From NCBI GenBank assembly GCA_902596605.1, contig CACJUU010000005.1:1-64000 (forward strand): a stretch of DNA of 64,000 nucleotides. Direction: 5' to 3'. This document shows positions 52,598 to 61,277 of this stretch, in pieces; position 1 is the stretch's first letter, and every line of letters starts with the position of its first letter. The notes below the pieces were generated by a model. It worked only from the letters and a program-made list of their open reading frames with translations. It was not told the origin of the DNA and did no database searches. Both the position numbers and the translations under genes were made by a program. This stretch comes from an uncultured Alphaproteobacteria bacterium (GTDB taxonomy: Bacteria; Pseudomonadota; Alphaproteobacteria; Rhodobacterales; Rhodobacteraceae).

Positions 52598-53917
52598 TTA
52601 GATATATTTTGTGACTAATTTGGAAAAGTTTTTTCTTGCGCCGAATTTTCGACCTAGAAGAAAAATACCTCCTAATTTTCTTTGAATAAAGAGGATTTGA
52701 GGATCAGGTAGCTGAAATTTATCTTTTTGGTTTATCAGTGTTGATGAAAGCAAGTTCAAATCCTCTGTAGAAATGCAATGTAAAAAATCAAATTCCCTAT
52801 TTTTCCGTAAAGGCAAAGATAAGTTCCAAATTATGTCTAGAAGATAATTCTTTACAGAATTACTAGCGTTAGGACTGAAGATCTTCAAAGTTATAAGAGC
52901 TTTTTCAACCATCTCCTTTCTATTAAGTGCTAAGCCTTTAAGAATATCTTTAAAAACTCGGATATTTTTTTTAGAGATTTTACTTGTTGCACCAAAGTCC
53001 AGTAATACAATTTTGTTCGATGTATCATCAAATAGAAAGTTAGCAAAATTTGGGTCTGTTTGAATTAAATTAAATTCAAATATTTCTTTAAAGGCAAGTT
53101 CTACTAAATTATTTATTATTGAATTTTTTGTCATTTGATCATGATGTGCGACCTGATCAATTGTTACCCCTTTATGATATTCCATTGCCAAAATTTTTGT
53201 AGTGGTAAGTCTTTCATTAATCTTTGGCACGACAAATTTTTTATCCGTTTTAAGTAGACGATGAAAATTTTTCTGGTGCGCTGCTTCGAGCAAGTAATCG
53301 GTTTCGTTTAGTAACTGTGTTTTACCAGCTTCAAGCAGTTTATTGAAATCAAAAGATTTTGGTAAGATTCCAAGGTTTTTAGTGACTAGTCTAATATTAT
53401 TAATATCACTTTCTATGCTCTCTCTAATTTTTGGGTATTGAACTTTTAATATTAACTCCTTATTGCCGTATTTACACTTGTGAACTTGACCAATTGAAGC
53501 AGTAGCGATTGGCGTTTCTCTAAATTCGGAGAAGTTATCTAAAAAATTATCGCCATAATTTTCTCTTAAGACCTCACCAAGTTGATAATTCGGCATATGA
53601 AAGCTCTTATTTCTTAAGTCACCAAGCATTTTACTAATTTGCTCTGGCAAAAAGTCATTTGCTTCAAGAGATAATAATTGTCCAATTTTTAATGCCGCAC
53701 CTCTTAATTTTGCGAGTTCTTCTATAAATGTGAGGATATTTTTTTCCTGAATTAGTAGGTTTTTTAACGTTGGAGATCGCCCACCAACTAATTCTTTTGT
53801 GCCGTCCACTACGATTGAGCTGGCAAATTTTATTGCTATTTTGCCAAAACTTGATGCCCTACTAATTCTACCTTTGGGCACTGGTAACGATTTAGATACA
53901 CTATTTTTCTGATCCAT
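52598..53917 (-). CDS. ABC1/UbiB-family atypical kinase
   Basis: A 439-residue ABC1/AarF/COQ8-type protein. The family-specific KxGQ motif appears in GAALKIGQLLSLE (near 93-105) and the Ala-rich nucleotide loop in TPIATASIGQVHKCKYG; LKVQYPKI carries the Lys of subdomain II, and QTDPNFANFLFDD with VLLDFGATSK provides the catalytic and metal Asp. Without C-terminal membrane helices it resembles the soluble ABC1 members rather than UbiB itself. Role in the family is ubiquinone-related ATPase or kinase activity; the actual target here is unknown. Confidence 0.85.
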   Translation of the reverse strand: MDQKNSVSKSLPVPKGRISRASSFGKIAIKFASSIVVDGTKELVGGRSPTLKNLLIQEKNILTFIEELAKLRGAALKIGQLLSLEANDFLPEQISKMLGDLRNKSFHMPNYQLGEVLRENYGDNFLDNFSEFRETPIATASIGQVHKCKYGNKELILKVQYPKIRESIESDINNIRLVTKNLGILPKSFDFNKLLEAGKTQLLNETDYLLEAAHQKNFHRLLKTDKKFVVPKINERLTTTKILAMEYHKGVTIDQVAHHDQMTKNSIINNLVELAFKEIFEFNLIQTDPNFANFLFDDTSNKIVLLDFGATSKISKKNIRVFKDILKGLALNRKEMVEKALITLKIFSPNASNSVKNYLLDIIWNLSLPLRKNREFDFLHCISTEDLNLLSSTLINQKDKFQLPDPQILFIQRKLGGIFLLGRKFGARKNFSKLVTKYI

Positions 53918-53956
53918 TAATGATCTAGTTTAAAGATGAAAATTGTTTCCCTATTA

Positions 53957-54316
53957 CTATTTAGAGTTGCTATACATGAAGCATACCAGTTTCAGAAAGT
54001 AACCATAGAGTACCGTTAAAAAAGCAACGCCAAAAGCTGGTCCAATAGCGTCATTGGCCAAAAGATTTTTAAGATCACCTGCCATTAAAACTAAGCCAAT
54101 AAGAAAACCCAGCCAACCTACTATAACGGCTGCATCTCCAGTTAGTGAAATTGTTCTTTCATCAAATTTCCCCTTGCTCATAGCCAGTGCAGCGAAGAAT
54201 GATGCAACAACAACTACTATAAGAGAAGGAAGGTCTATAAATGCACCAGGGTTTCCACCTGTGACTGCGGCATACATCATTACGCCAAATACCCCAATTA
54301 GTCCTAAAAAAAACAT
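53957..54316 (-). CDS. Small membrane protein, MotA N-terminus-like
   Basis: A 119-residue protein with four hydrophobic segments. The N-terminal half (FFLGLIGVFGVMMYAAVTGGNPGAFIDLPSL... in two parts) resembles the first two helices of MotA-type proton channel subunits, including the G-x-x-x-G-x-x-x-x-Y pattern and a glycine-rich loop, but the cytoplasmic domain and helices 3-4 with the proton path are missing. The ATG at 54316 is chosen because AGGAG lies 8 bases before it; a start at 54352 has no such site. It stands between the ABC1 kinase and sulfurtransferase genes. No function is assigned. Confidence 0.6.
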   Translation of the reverse strand: MFFLGLIGVFGVMMYAAVTGGNPGAFIDLPSLIVVVVASFFAALAMSKGKFDERTISLTGDAAVIVGWLGFLIGLVLMAGDLKNLLANDAIGPAFGVAFLTVLYGYFLKLVCFMYSNSK

Positions 54317-54389
54317 GAAATATCTCCTAAAAATTGTTATCAAGGGTAGCACTCAAAAAATAATAGGCAAGCATAAAGATTTTAAACTT

Positions 54390-55256
54390 TTATTTCTGGT
54401 CCAGCTCCATTGGGCAGGTGGGATCATTGGACCATTCGAGAAGCGAGTTATCATATAGAAAGAGTTTTTCAATGTCGAAAATCTTGGCAACAAAAAAAAC
54501 AGTCGTGGCCGCTATACCACCTCCACAATAGCTTACTATTGACTTATCAGTATCAATTAGGGGTTTTATCATAGCATGCATTTCGGATGGAGGAAGGAAT
54601 TTACCGGTATCATGATTAAGTAAATTTAGTGCAGGAATATTTATGCTTTTTGGTATTCTTCCAGGCCTGCCGTAATGTGTTCCCCCACCACAAAATTGCT
54701 TATATGTTAGGGCATTTACAAAAATAAATTCGTCATCTTTAAGAACTTCTTTCATTTTATTTTTATCAAAAATTGTTTCTTGACTGCGAGCTCCTTGAAA
54801 ATTTCCTTTCGTAAACACCTCTTCTCCTGTTGATAGAGGAAAATTCTGTTTTTGCCATGAGGCCAACCCGCCATTCATAATTTTTACATTCTTGGCCCCA
54901 GACATTGTTAACACCCACCACGCTCTTGTAATAGCCATGTGAAACCCAGACCCATAAAGAATAATTTCATCTTCATTATTTATCCCAATGCTCGACAGTT
55001 TTTCATTTAATTTTTCTTGCGAGACAATTGAAAAAGGTATGGGATTATCCTTTTCGGATAGATCATCAACCATATGTAAATAAGCCGAACCAGGGATATG
55101 CCGTTTTAAATAATCTTCATATCCACTGTGTATCGTTGAGGCGCCTACTTTTTTAAGTTCAAAGTAGACGGTGCAATCAATCACTTTGCAATTTTTAGCG
55201 TCCAGTTTCTCATAAACATACTTGGGGTCTACAATATTTTTTTCATAATTCTCCAT
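54390..55256 (-). CDS. Sulfurtransferase, tandem rhodanese domains (second copy)
   Basis: A 288-residue tandem-rhodanese protein clearly paralogous to the one at 46305-47195: both share HIPG(S/A), HYGRPGRIP or RYGRPGRIP, and the active loop YCGGGIAAT with the catalytic Cys near residue 243. The first domain starts about residue 8 with PKYVYEKLDAKNCKVIDCTVYF. CGGGIAA is not one of the classical TST or MST loops, so the true sulfur donor and acceptor are open. The upstream amidohydrolase gene is divergent, 49 bases away. Confidence 0.82.
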   Translation of the reverse strand: MENYEKNIVDPKYVYEKLDAKNCKVIDCTVYFELKKVGASTIHSGYEDYLKRHIPGSAYLHMVDDLSEKDNPIPFSIVSQEKLNEKLSSIGINNEDEIILYGSGFHMAITRAWWVLTMSGAKNVKIMNGGLASWQKQNFPLSTGEEVFTKGNFQGARSQETIFDKNKMKEVLKDDEFIFVNALTYKQFCGGGTHYGRPGRIPKSINIPALNLLNHDTGKFLPPSEMHAMIKPLIDTDKSIVSYCGGGIAATTVFFVAKIFDIEKLFLYDNSLLEWSNDPTCPMELDQK

Positions 55257-55305
55257 TACTTTATTTTATCCTTTATTATTTTTCTGTCACTCATAGAATG
55301 ATTTT

Positions 55306-56346
55306 ATGAGTGCGTATACTGTAAATCTGGATTGGCTTAAAAGGGTAAGGGAAGATATAATCGACCCCGGTCAGAGGATAATTGATCCTCACCATCACTT
55401 GTGGCCAAAGACCGTTGCAGGTTCCTCAAATGTAAGGCGGCATCGCCTTTATAACTATATGCTTGAAGATTTTTGGGAAGATACAAGTTCAGGACATAAT
55501 GTTACAGATAGTGTTTACATTGAATGTTCAGAGTTTTTTTGGAATTCTGAAAATGAGCATTTTAATCCAGTTGGAGAAACCGAATACATAAAAGGCTTAG
55601 CGCAACTTTCTCTGGAAAATAGAAAAAAGACAACAATTTCAGGAATAATTGGCCACGCTAACATGTTACTAGGAAAAGATGTGCATGAGGTTCTAGAGAG
55701 GCATCTCGAGATGGGAGGAAACCTATTTAAAGGTATCCGGCATGCGGGGAGCTGGGATTCTAGTGACGCGATAAATAATTCACATCACAATCCACCGAAA
55801 GACATGTATCTAATGAAAGAATTTGGGGAAGGGCTAAAAATTTTATCTGGAAAAGAACTTGTTTTTGAGGCGTGGCAATATCATCATCAACTACCTCAAG
55901 TTGCCCATTTGGCAAGGAATAACCCCGATCTTACAATTGTTTTAGATCATTTTAGTGGTCCGTTGGGGATCGGCTCTTATGCCACGATAAAAGAACAGGT
56001 TTATGAAAATTGGAAGAAAGATCTAAAGGAATTATCCCAGTATAAGAATGTCTTTGCTAAATTAGGGGGCTTAGCTATGCCAATAAATGGTCTTGGTTTT
56101 GAAGCAAACCCAAATCCTCCAACTTCTGACCAGTTTATGGCACTTCAGAGACAGTTTTATTTAACGACTATAGATTTTTTTGGATCAGAACGATGCATGT
56201 TTGAAAGCAATTTTCCCGTAGATAAGTATTCGGTTTCCTATCAAGTTTTATGGAATGCCTTTAAAAATCTGGTAAAGGATTTTAGTGAAACAGATAAGAA
56301 TAATCTTTTCTTTAAGACAGCAAGTGATGTTTATAGTATTCCATAG
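55306..56346 (+). CDS. Amidohydrolase family protein (TIM barrel, PDC-hydrolase-like)
   Basis: A 346-residue metal-dependent hydrolase of the amidohydrolase-2 group. The metal motif DPHHHLW is at residues 28-34; further ligands are expected from IIGHANM, WQYHHQLPQVA, IVLDHFSGP and the late MFESNFPVDK, where the Asp is catalytic. Relatives include 2-pyrone-4,6-dicarboxylate hydrolase and 4-sulfomuconolactonase, which open lactone rings in aromatic catabolism; the substrate here is not determined. The gene stands between divergent and convergent neighbours, so it is probably transcribed alone. Confidence 0.83.
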   Translation: MSAYTVNLDWLKRVREDIIDPGQRIIDPHHHLWPKTVAGSSNVRRHRLYNYMLEDFWEDTSSGHNVTDSVYIECSEFFWNSENEHFNPVGETEYIKGLAQLSLENRKKTTISGIIGHANMLLGKDVHEVLERHLEMGGNLFKGIRHAGSWDSSDAINNSHHNPPKDMYLMKEFGEGLKILSGKELVFEAWQYHHQLPQVAHLARNNPDLTIVLDHFSGPLGIGSYATIKEQVYENWKKDLKELSQYKNVFAKLGGLAMPINGLGFEANPNPPTSDQFMALQRQFYLTTIDFFGSERCMFESNFPVDKYSVSYQVLWNAFKNLVKDFSETDKNNLFFKTASDVYSIP

Positions 56347-56352
56347 AGGCAT

Positions 56353-57246
56353 TTAAACTTTTTCAAAATCAATGCTTTCACTAGTTTGTTTGGGTTGCAC
56401 AAGGAATATCCCCATCATTATCATAGCTAAAGATATCCACACAAAGACAGAGTGGCTTTCACCTAGAATAATTATTCCCCATACGACGCCAAAAAACGTC
56501 ACAAGATATCCTACTTGAGATGAAAAGACCGATCCTGCTCTTCCAATGAGATAAATAAAGATTGAGTATGCAGTAGCGCTGATAAACCCTAGACCTAAAG
56601 TTGAGATAAACAAATATAAATTTGTTGGCTGCAGTATGAAAAATTGATCCATTACTAAAGAAAGCAAAAAGGTAATTATTGCGGAGACAAAGGAAACCGC
56701 GCAAACTAAGCGGATAGGCCCAAAATTTTGTAAGGCTAGCCTATCAATGTAGATATTTTCTAGGGCATAACAAAGAGCGCAATTAAGAGCGAGTAAGACC
56801 CAGGGAATATCTCTTTTATCTGGCAAACTGTTTTCTGGAAGTATTAAAATTAGAAGAGCACAGAAACCAGTGATAAGGCCTATCACTCTTCTTACCTTAA
56901 ACTTATCCATTCTTAGCCCCATGGCAATTAAATAGGTAAAGAGGGGAATTACTGAGACCGAAATCGATAACACACCAGCGTCAAGGTGTTCAATACAAGC
57001 GTAAAAGATAATATTGGGGATAACAACAGATAGAAAAGTAATTATAACTATAGGAAGAAACATTATTTTTGGTATAATAATTTTTCCGTGCCTAAAAAAT
57101 ACATAAGCTAATAGAATGAGGCCACTAAAAAGACTTTGCCAGAAGGTCAAACCAATGGGAGTTCCACCAGCTGTTATAGCAATTTTACCAAGTGTAAAGC
57201 TTAGGCCCCATCCGAGTCCGAGGATAATTAAAATTAAAAAGTTCAC
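56353..57246 (-). CDS. EamA/DMT family transporter
   Basis: A 297-residue inner-membrane protein of ten hydrophobic helices in two EamA repeats (about 1-135 and 150-290). N-terminal GLGWGLSFTLGKIAI and GTPIGLTFWQ, and the C-terminal GYLVTFFGVVWGIIILGE, are typical of drug/metabolite exporters. The cargo cannot be inferred. It lies downstream of a 143-residue unknown gene (10 bases) and of the LysE gene, all on the minus strand, so an export-related operon is possible. Confidence 0.85.
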   Translation of the reverse strand: MNFLILIILGLGWGLSFTLGKIAITAGGTPIGLTFWQSLFSGLILLAYVFFRHGKIIIPKIMFLPIVIITFLSVVIPNIIFYACIEHLDAGVLSISVSVIPLFTYLIAMGLRMDKFKVRRVIGLITGFCALLILILPENSLPDKRDIPWVLLALNCALCYALENIYIDRLALQNFGPIRLVCAVSFVSAIITFLLSLVMDQFFILQPTNLYLFISTLGLGFISATAYSIFIYLIGRAGSVFSSQVGYLVTFFGVVWGIIILGESHSVFVWISLAMIMMGIFLVQPKQTSESIDFEKV

Positions 57247-57256
57247 TGCCGATATT

Positions 57257-57688
57257 TCATAAGTTAGTTTTTATTCTTGGAGGCTGGGGATTATTTCTTG
57301 GGTTTGAGTCAATCATCTTAATCTCCTCAATTTTATTTTCATCATTAAATTCTACTAAATCATTGTATAGAGAAACAGCAAGTTCCTTTTCATATATCTG
57401 TTCATCCCCAAAGTAAAAAGCGAATGATTTTGAGTGTTTGATCTGTTTATCCGGATCTTGAACTACTGACTTAGTCCAATGGTATAGTGGGTAATCTTTA
57501 ATAGTATTTCTTTCAGCCTCTTTCACATAATCTAAAAATCCATCGAGTGTACACACGGGTCTAGTCTGATGTTTTCTAGCAATGTTATTTATTTTCTTAG
57601 ATATATCCAAATTGCACTCACTCCTTAAATCATCCGCTAAGTCTTGTGAAAGCTTTATTCTTACTTGGTACAACCATTCATTATTCAT
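57257..57688 (-). CDS. Hypothetical protein
   Basis: A 143-residue soluble, mixed helix-strand protein with no signal peptide or membrane segment. Notable parts: a basic-acidic N-terminal helix (VRIKLSQDLADDLRSEC), a central TLDGFLDYVKEAERN, SFAFYFGDEQIYEKELAVSLYNDLVEF, and an Asn/Pro-rich tail (NPRNNPQPPRIK). I do not recognise the family. It sits 11 bases downstream of the LysE gene and 10 bases upstream of the EamA gene, which supports it as a real, co-transcribed gene. Confidence 0.55.
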   Translation of the reverse strand: MNNEWLYQVRIKLSQDLADDLRSECNLDISKKINNIARKHQTRPVCTLDGFLDYVKEAERNTIKDYPLYHWTKSVVQDPDKQIKHSKSFAFYFGDEQIYEKELAVSLYNDLVEFNDENKIEEIKMIDSNPRNNPQPPRIKTNL

Positions 57689-57699
57689 GCTTTATAAAC

Positions 57700-58296
57700 T
57701 CAAATTTTTGTCATGGAAAGAAAGCTGAGAACAGCAACTACTAATAATGAAGAACCCATTACTATGTTGATATATTTTTGTGTGCTAGGTTTTAAATTTA
57801 CTTTTTCTATTGTTGAACCCAAAGCTAACCAAGCCACATGTAGAGGGATCCAGATTAAGTTCATAACGATAAATTTCCACGTTGTTTCTAAAACAAAATT
57901 ATCTGGAAAGACCGCAAAACCAGTCAAAAGGATCGAGTGAAAGGCATACGCTTTAGGATTTACCAACTGGAGAAAAATGCCTTCGACCAGTGTAGGTTCT
58001 TTTTGAGGGCTAACGAAAGCAATTTCAGAGCCTCTAAGCATAATTTTAAGTGAGAGATAGACTAGGTATCCTGATGCAATAAAAAGAAAAATAGTTCTCA
58101 TTACTGGAATAGAAAAAATCACTGAAGCAAACCCGGTAATAACGAGAGCCCAAACTGACAGATAACCTATCGTTAATCCAATAAGAAACTTTAAACCAAC
58201 TTTAAAAGAGTACGCTGCACCCACTCCTGCCAGCGCTAATACTGCTGGGCCAGGGGTAGCAATCATAAAAAAAACGGCAAAAGCAAAGGCTATCAT
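57700..58296 (-). CDS. LysE family translocator
   Basis: A 198-residue exporter of the LysE/RhtB type with about six hydrophobic helices. The family motif ATPGPAVLALAGVGAAYSFKVGLKFLIGLTIG is at residues 13-44 and NPKAYAFHSILLTGF near 112-126. Members export amino acids or derivatives. It lies 22 bases downstream of kynureninase on the same strand; export of a tryptophan/kynurenine-derived product such as anthranilate or alanine would be a reasonable guess but is only inference from position. Confidence 0.87.
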   Translation of the reverse strand: MIAFAFAVFFMIATPGPAVLALAGVGAAYSFKVGLKFLIGLTIGYLSVWALVITGFASVIFSIPVMRTIFLFIASGYLVYLSLKIMLRGSEIAFVSPQKEPTLVEGIFLQLVNPKAYAFHSILLTGFAVFPDNFVLETTWKFIVMNLIWIPLHVAWLALGSTIEKVNLKPSTQKYINIVMGSSLLVVAVLSFLSMTKI

Positions 58297-58318
58297 TTTA
58301 GGTACGTGTTTCTCAAAG

Positions 58319-59509
58319 TTAGGTTACTTTTTTTCTATTTAAATATGCTGGGTTATCCCACAGTCTATTAGACAGTATATTCTCCAAGACCATAACCGTT
58401 TGGATTATATCTTCTTCATTGATATAGAGTGGAGTTATGCCAAATCTAATAATATTAGGAGCTCTAAAATCTCCAACTATATTCCTGTCTATTAATGCCT
58501 GCATTATCGCATAACCAGACGGATGAGAAAAAGACACTTGTGACCCTCTTTCAGAGGACTTTATAGGACTCTCTAACTGAAGATCTGAACATGTTTGTTC
58601 AACCATATTGATGAATAAATCTGACAGTTTTATGCTTTCTTCTCTTAGTTTATGGAGGTCGAGGTCCCGAAAAATATCTAAAGATTTTTCTAAGATTGAC
58701 ATTTGAATAACAGGAGGTGTACCAACGCGCATCATTTCAATTGAAGCTGATTTCTCAAATGTATTATTGAAATCAAATGGTGCCTTATGACCAAGCCAGC
58801 CTCTGATTATTGGGTAACATTTTTCTATCAAGTCGGGTCTTACATATATGAAGGCAGGTGCACCTGGCCCACCATTTAAAAACTTGTATGTACACCCGAC
58901 AGCAAAATCGCAATTAATCTCTTTAAGATTTAAAGGAACAGCGCCAGCGCTATGTGCTAAGTCCCAGATTATGGTTGATCCATTTTCATGAACTTTATTA
59001 GTGATATTTTCTATTTCAAACATCGCCCCAGTCCGATAATCGACATGGGTAAGCAATACTGTGTTAACCTGCTCATTTAGCGAGGATATAAGCTCATTTT
59101 TTTTTACCTTCTTAAGCTCAAAATTTGAGTTCACACTATCAACGATGCCTTCAGCTATATAAATGTCTGAAGGAAAATTATCAATATCAGTAAGTATTAT
59201 ATTTCTTTGGGGATTAAGTTTTATTGCTGCTGCCAAAGCTTGGTAAGTCTTTATGGAAAGAGTGTCCCCAGCTACGATCGAACCTTTATCCACACCGATT
59301 ATATTAGCAATTTTATTACCAACAGTTATTGGCTGTTCCATCCAATTAGATTCATTCCAACCTTTTATCAGCTTTCCACCCCATTCTTTAGCAATTACGT
59401 TTTGTGATATAGACTCTATGCCTTTAAGTGGAGGGCCTAGGGAGTTACCGTCCAGATAGATCATACCTGATGGGATATTAAATAGTGATTTTCTATATAT
59501 TGAGTTCAT
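58319..59509 (-). CDS. kynU: Kynureninase
   Basis: A 396-residue PLP enzyme that cleaves kynurenine (or 3-hydroxykynurenine) to anthranilate (or 3-hydroxyanthranilate) and alanine. Diagnostic features: IYLDGNSLGPP near the N-terminus, THVDYRTGAMFEI and WDLAHSAGAVPL (Asp for the pyridine ring), and CTYKFLNGGPGAPAF carrying the PLP lysine; GWLGHKAPFDF follows. Tryptophan dioxygenase and formamidase are not in the window. First gene of a minus-strand group with LysE, an unknown protein and EamA. Divergent from phzF. Confidence 0.93.
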   Translation of the reverse strand: MNSIYRKSLFNIPSGMIYLDGNSLGPPLKGIESISQNVIAKEWGGKLIKGWNESNWMEQPITVGNKIANIIGVDKGSIVAGDTLSIKTYQALAAAIKLNPQRNIILTDIDNFPSDIYIAEGIVDSVNSNFELKKVKKNELISSLNEQVNTVLLTHVDYRTGAMFEIENITNKVHENGSTIIWDLAHSAGAVPLNLKEINCDFAVGCTYKFLNGGPGAPAFIYVRPDLIEKCYPIIRGWLGHKAPFDFNNTFEKSASIEMMRVGTPPVIQMSILEKSLDIFRDLDLHKLREESIKLSDLFINMVEQTCSDLQLESPIKSSERGSQVSFSHPSGYAIMQALIDRNIVGDFRAPNIIRFGITPLYINEEDIIQTVMVLENILSNRLWDNPAYLNRKKVT

Positions 59510-59634
59510 GTTAGTTGGGGCTAAAATTATGATCTACTTGTTATATAAAATTTAACTATTCTTGGATAGAGAAATCTATTTGAAACAGTAAACTTATGGA
59601 TTTATAATTTTTCAATGAGAAAGATCCTATTATC

Positions 59635-60435
59635 GTGAAATCTATTCCAATATACCAGGTAGATGCATTTTCTAAGAAAGTATTCTCGGGTAATCCTGCA
59701 GCGGTTTGTATCCTTGATAATTGGTTATCCGACAGAGTAATGCAGGATATAGCATCTGAAAATAATTTATCTGAGACTGCATTTATAAACATTAACACTA
59801 AACCTTTTGGTATTAGGTGGTTTACGCCCGAATGTGAAATGGGGTTGTGCGGCCACGCAACATTAGCAAGTGCTCGGGTTTTGTTCGATGAATATATGGA
59901 TAGAGATCAAAAAGAGATTACTTTTTCTGCACAAAGAGGTCTTCTAAAAACAATTAAAAAAAGCGAGCAAATCTTTTTAGATTTCCCCGCTGATAAACCA
60001 ACCGAACAAGAAATTAATAATGTTATAAGAGAGAGTGTAGGGGCTAATATCCAGCAATTGTTAAAGGGCCGTGATGATTACTTAGCAATTTTAGATAATG
60101 AAGCTAGTATTAGAAATATATCCGTAAATATGAGCAAAGTATCTGAGCTCGACGCAAGAGGATTGATTGTCAGTGCTCAGGGTGATGAGTATGATTTTGT
60201 TTCACGATGTTTTTACCCAAAATCCAAAATAGATGAGGACCCAGTAACCGGCTCGGCTCATACTCTGCTCATTCCTTATTGGGCAGATATTTTAAAAAAA
60301 AATAATTTAAAGGCCTATCAATGTTCTGAAAGAGGAGGCGCTCTCATGTGCGAGCTTAAAGGGGAGAGGGTATTTATTGGAGGCTATACGGCGCGCTACT
60401 TAGATGGGAACATATACTTAAATAGTGAAGGTTGA
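59635..60435 (+). CDS. PhzF family isomerase-like protein
   Basis: A 266-residue protein of the PhzF/diaminopimelate epimerase fold. Markers: YQVDAFSKKVFSGNPAAVC at the N-terminus, ENNLSETAF with the catalytic-type Glu (about residue 46), RWFTPECEMGLCGHATLASA, and the C-terminal DEDPVTGSAH. Phenazine biosynthesis is not implied; most family members are of unknown function. The start codon is GTG at 59635. An arginase-family gene starts 12 bases after it and peptidase T after that, so the three form a plus-strand group with amino-acid-related enzymes. Confidence 0.87.
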   Translation: MKSIPIYQVDAFSKKVFSGNPAAVCILDNWLSDRVMQDIASENNLSETAFININTKPFGIRWFTPECEMGLCGHATLASARVLFDEYMDRDQKEITFSAQRGLLKTIKKSEQIFLDFPADKPTEQEINNVIRESVGANIQQLLKGRDDYLAILDNEASIRNISVNMSKVSELDARGLIVSAQGDEYDFVSRCFYPKSKIDEDPVTGSAHTLLIPYWADILKKNNLKAYQCSERGGALMCELKGERVFIGGYTARYLDGNIYLNSEG

Positions 60436-60447
60436 TAAGGCAATTCA

Positions 60448-61260
60448 ATGAAGCCAGCCATAAAAGTACTTGGGGTTCCTGACGATATAAACTCCTCTTT
60501 TATGAGAGGGTCAAGTGCTGCTCCACCTTTAATAAGAGAGGCACTGTATTCTGCTTCTTCTAATTTGTTTTCTGAATCAGGTTTGAACTTGGATCAAAAA
60601 GGTATCTGGGAGGACTTGGGCGATATCGAATTCGAAGGTGAGGTGGCAGTAGAAAACTTTAAAAAGATTAAAACTTTTGTAAAAGATGTTTTAGTTTCAA
60701 ATCAAAAACTTGTTTCCTTAGGAGGAGATCATTCGGTTTCGTGGCCCATTCTAGACGCTCATTTGGATATATGGGATGCCCTAGATATTCTCCATATTGA
60801 TGCACATCCAGATCTTTATGACAGTTTATTGGGTAATAAACTCAGTCATGCATCACCTTTTGCTAGAATAATGGAAACGGGCAGAGCGAGTAGACTAGTT
60901 CAAGTAGGCATTAGAACGTTAAATAAACATCAGCGTGAACAGGCAGAAAAATTTGGAGTCGAGATATATCAAATGAAAGACCTTTCTAAACTTAGTTCAT
61001 TAAGCTTTTCAAAACCTGTTTACTGCAGTATTGATATCGATGCTTTAGATCCAGCATATGCTCCAGGAGTTTCTCATTTTGAACCGGGTGGCCTATCTAC
61101 GCGACAGTTAATAGATTGTCTTAATGGTTTTAAGGGACGGCTGATTGGCGCCGATATTGTGGAGTATAATCCAAAAAGAGATTTTCATAATTTGACGGCA
61201 ATGGTTGCCGCAAAATTATTGAAGGAAGTAATTGCGCGTATTTATCGTGATAATAGCTAA
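60448..61260 (+). CDS. Arginase/agmatinase family ureohydrolase
   Basis: A 270-residue manganese ureohydrolase. All metal ligands are found: His95 (GGDHSVSW), Asp118, His120 and Asp122 (HIDAHPDLYD), Asp196 and Asp198 (SIDIDALDP). Enzymes of the family release urea from arginine, agmatine, guanidinobutyrate or similar compounds, or act on formiminoglutamate or guanidine; substrate loops do not allow a choice by eye. Urea made here could be used by the urease operon about 20 kb away if that enzyme accepts urea. It lies between phzF and pepT with short gaps. Confidence 0.87.
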   Translation: MKPAIKVLGVPDDINSSFMRGSSAAPPLIREALYSASSNLFSESGLNLDQKGIWEDLGDIEFEGEVAVENFKKIKTFVKDVLVSNQKLVSLGGDHSVSWPILDAHLDIWDALDILHIDAHPDLYDSLLGNKLSHASPFARIMETGRASRLVQVGIRTLNKHQREQAEKFGVEIYQMKDLSKLSSLSFSKPVYCSIDIDALDPAYAPGVSHFEPGGLSTRQLIDCLNGFKGRLIGADIVEYNPKRDFHNLTAMVAAKLLKEVIARIYRDNS

Positions 61261-61277
61261 AAAGATTAGGAGTACTA

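Noticed and set aside
54054-54458. Plus-strand open frame of 134 codons
   Set aside because: Spans the antisense of the small membrane protein and the end of the sulfurtransferase gene, both supported by start sites or motifs.
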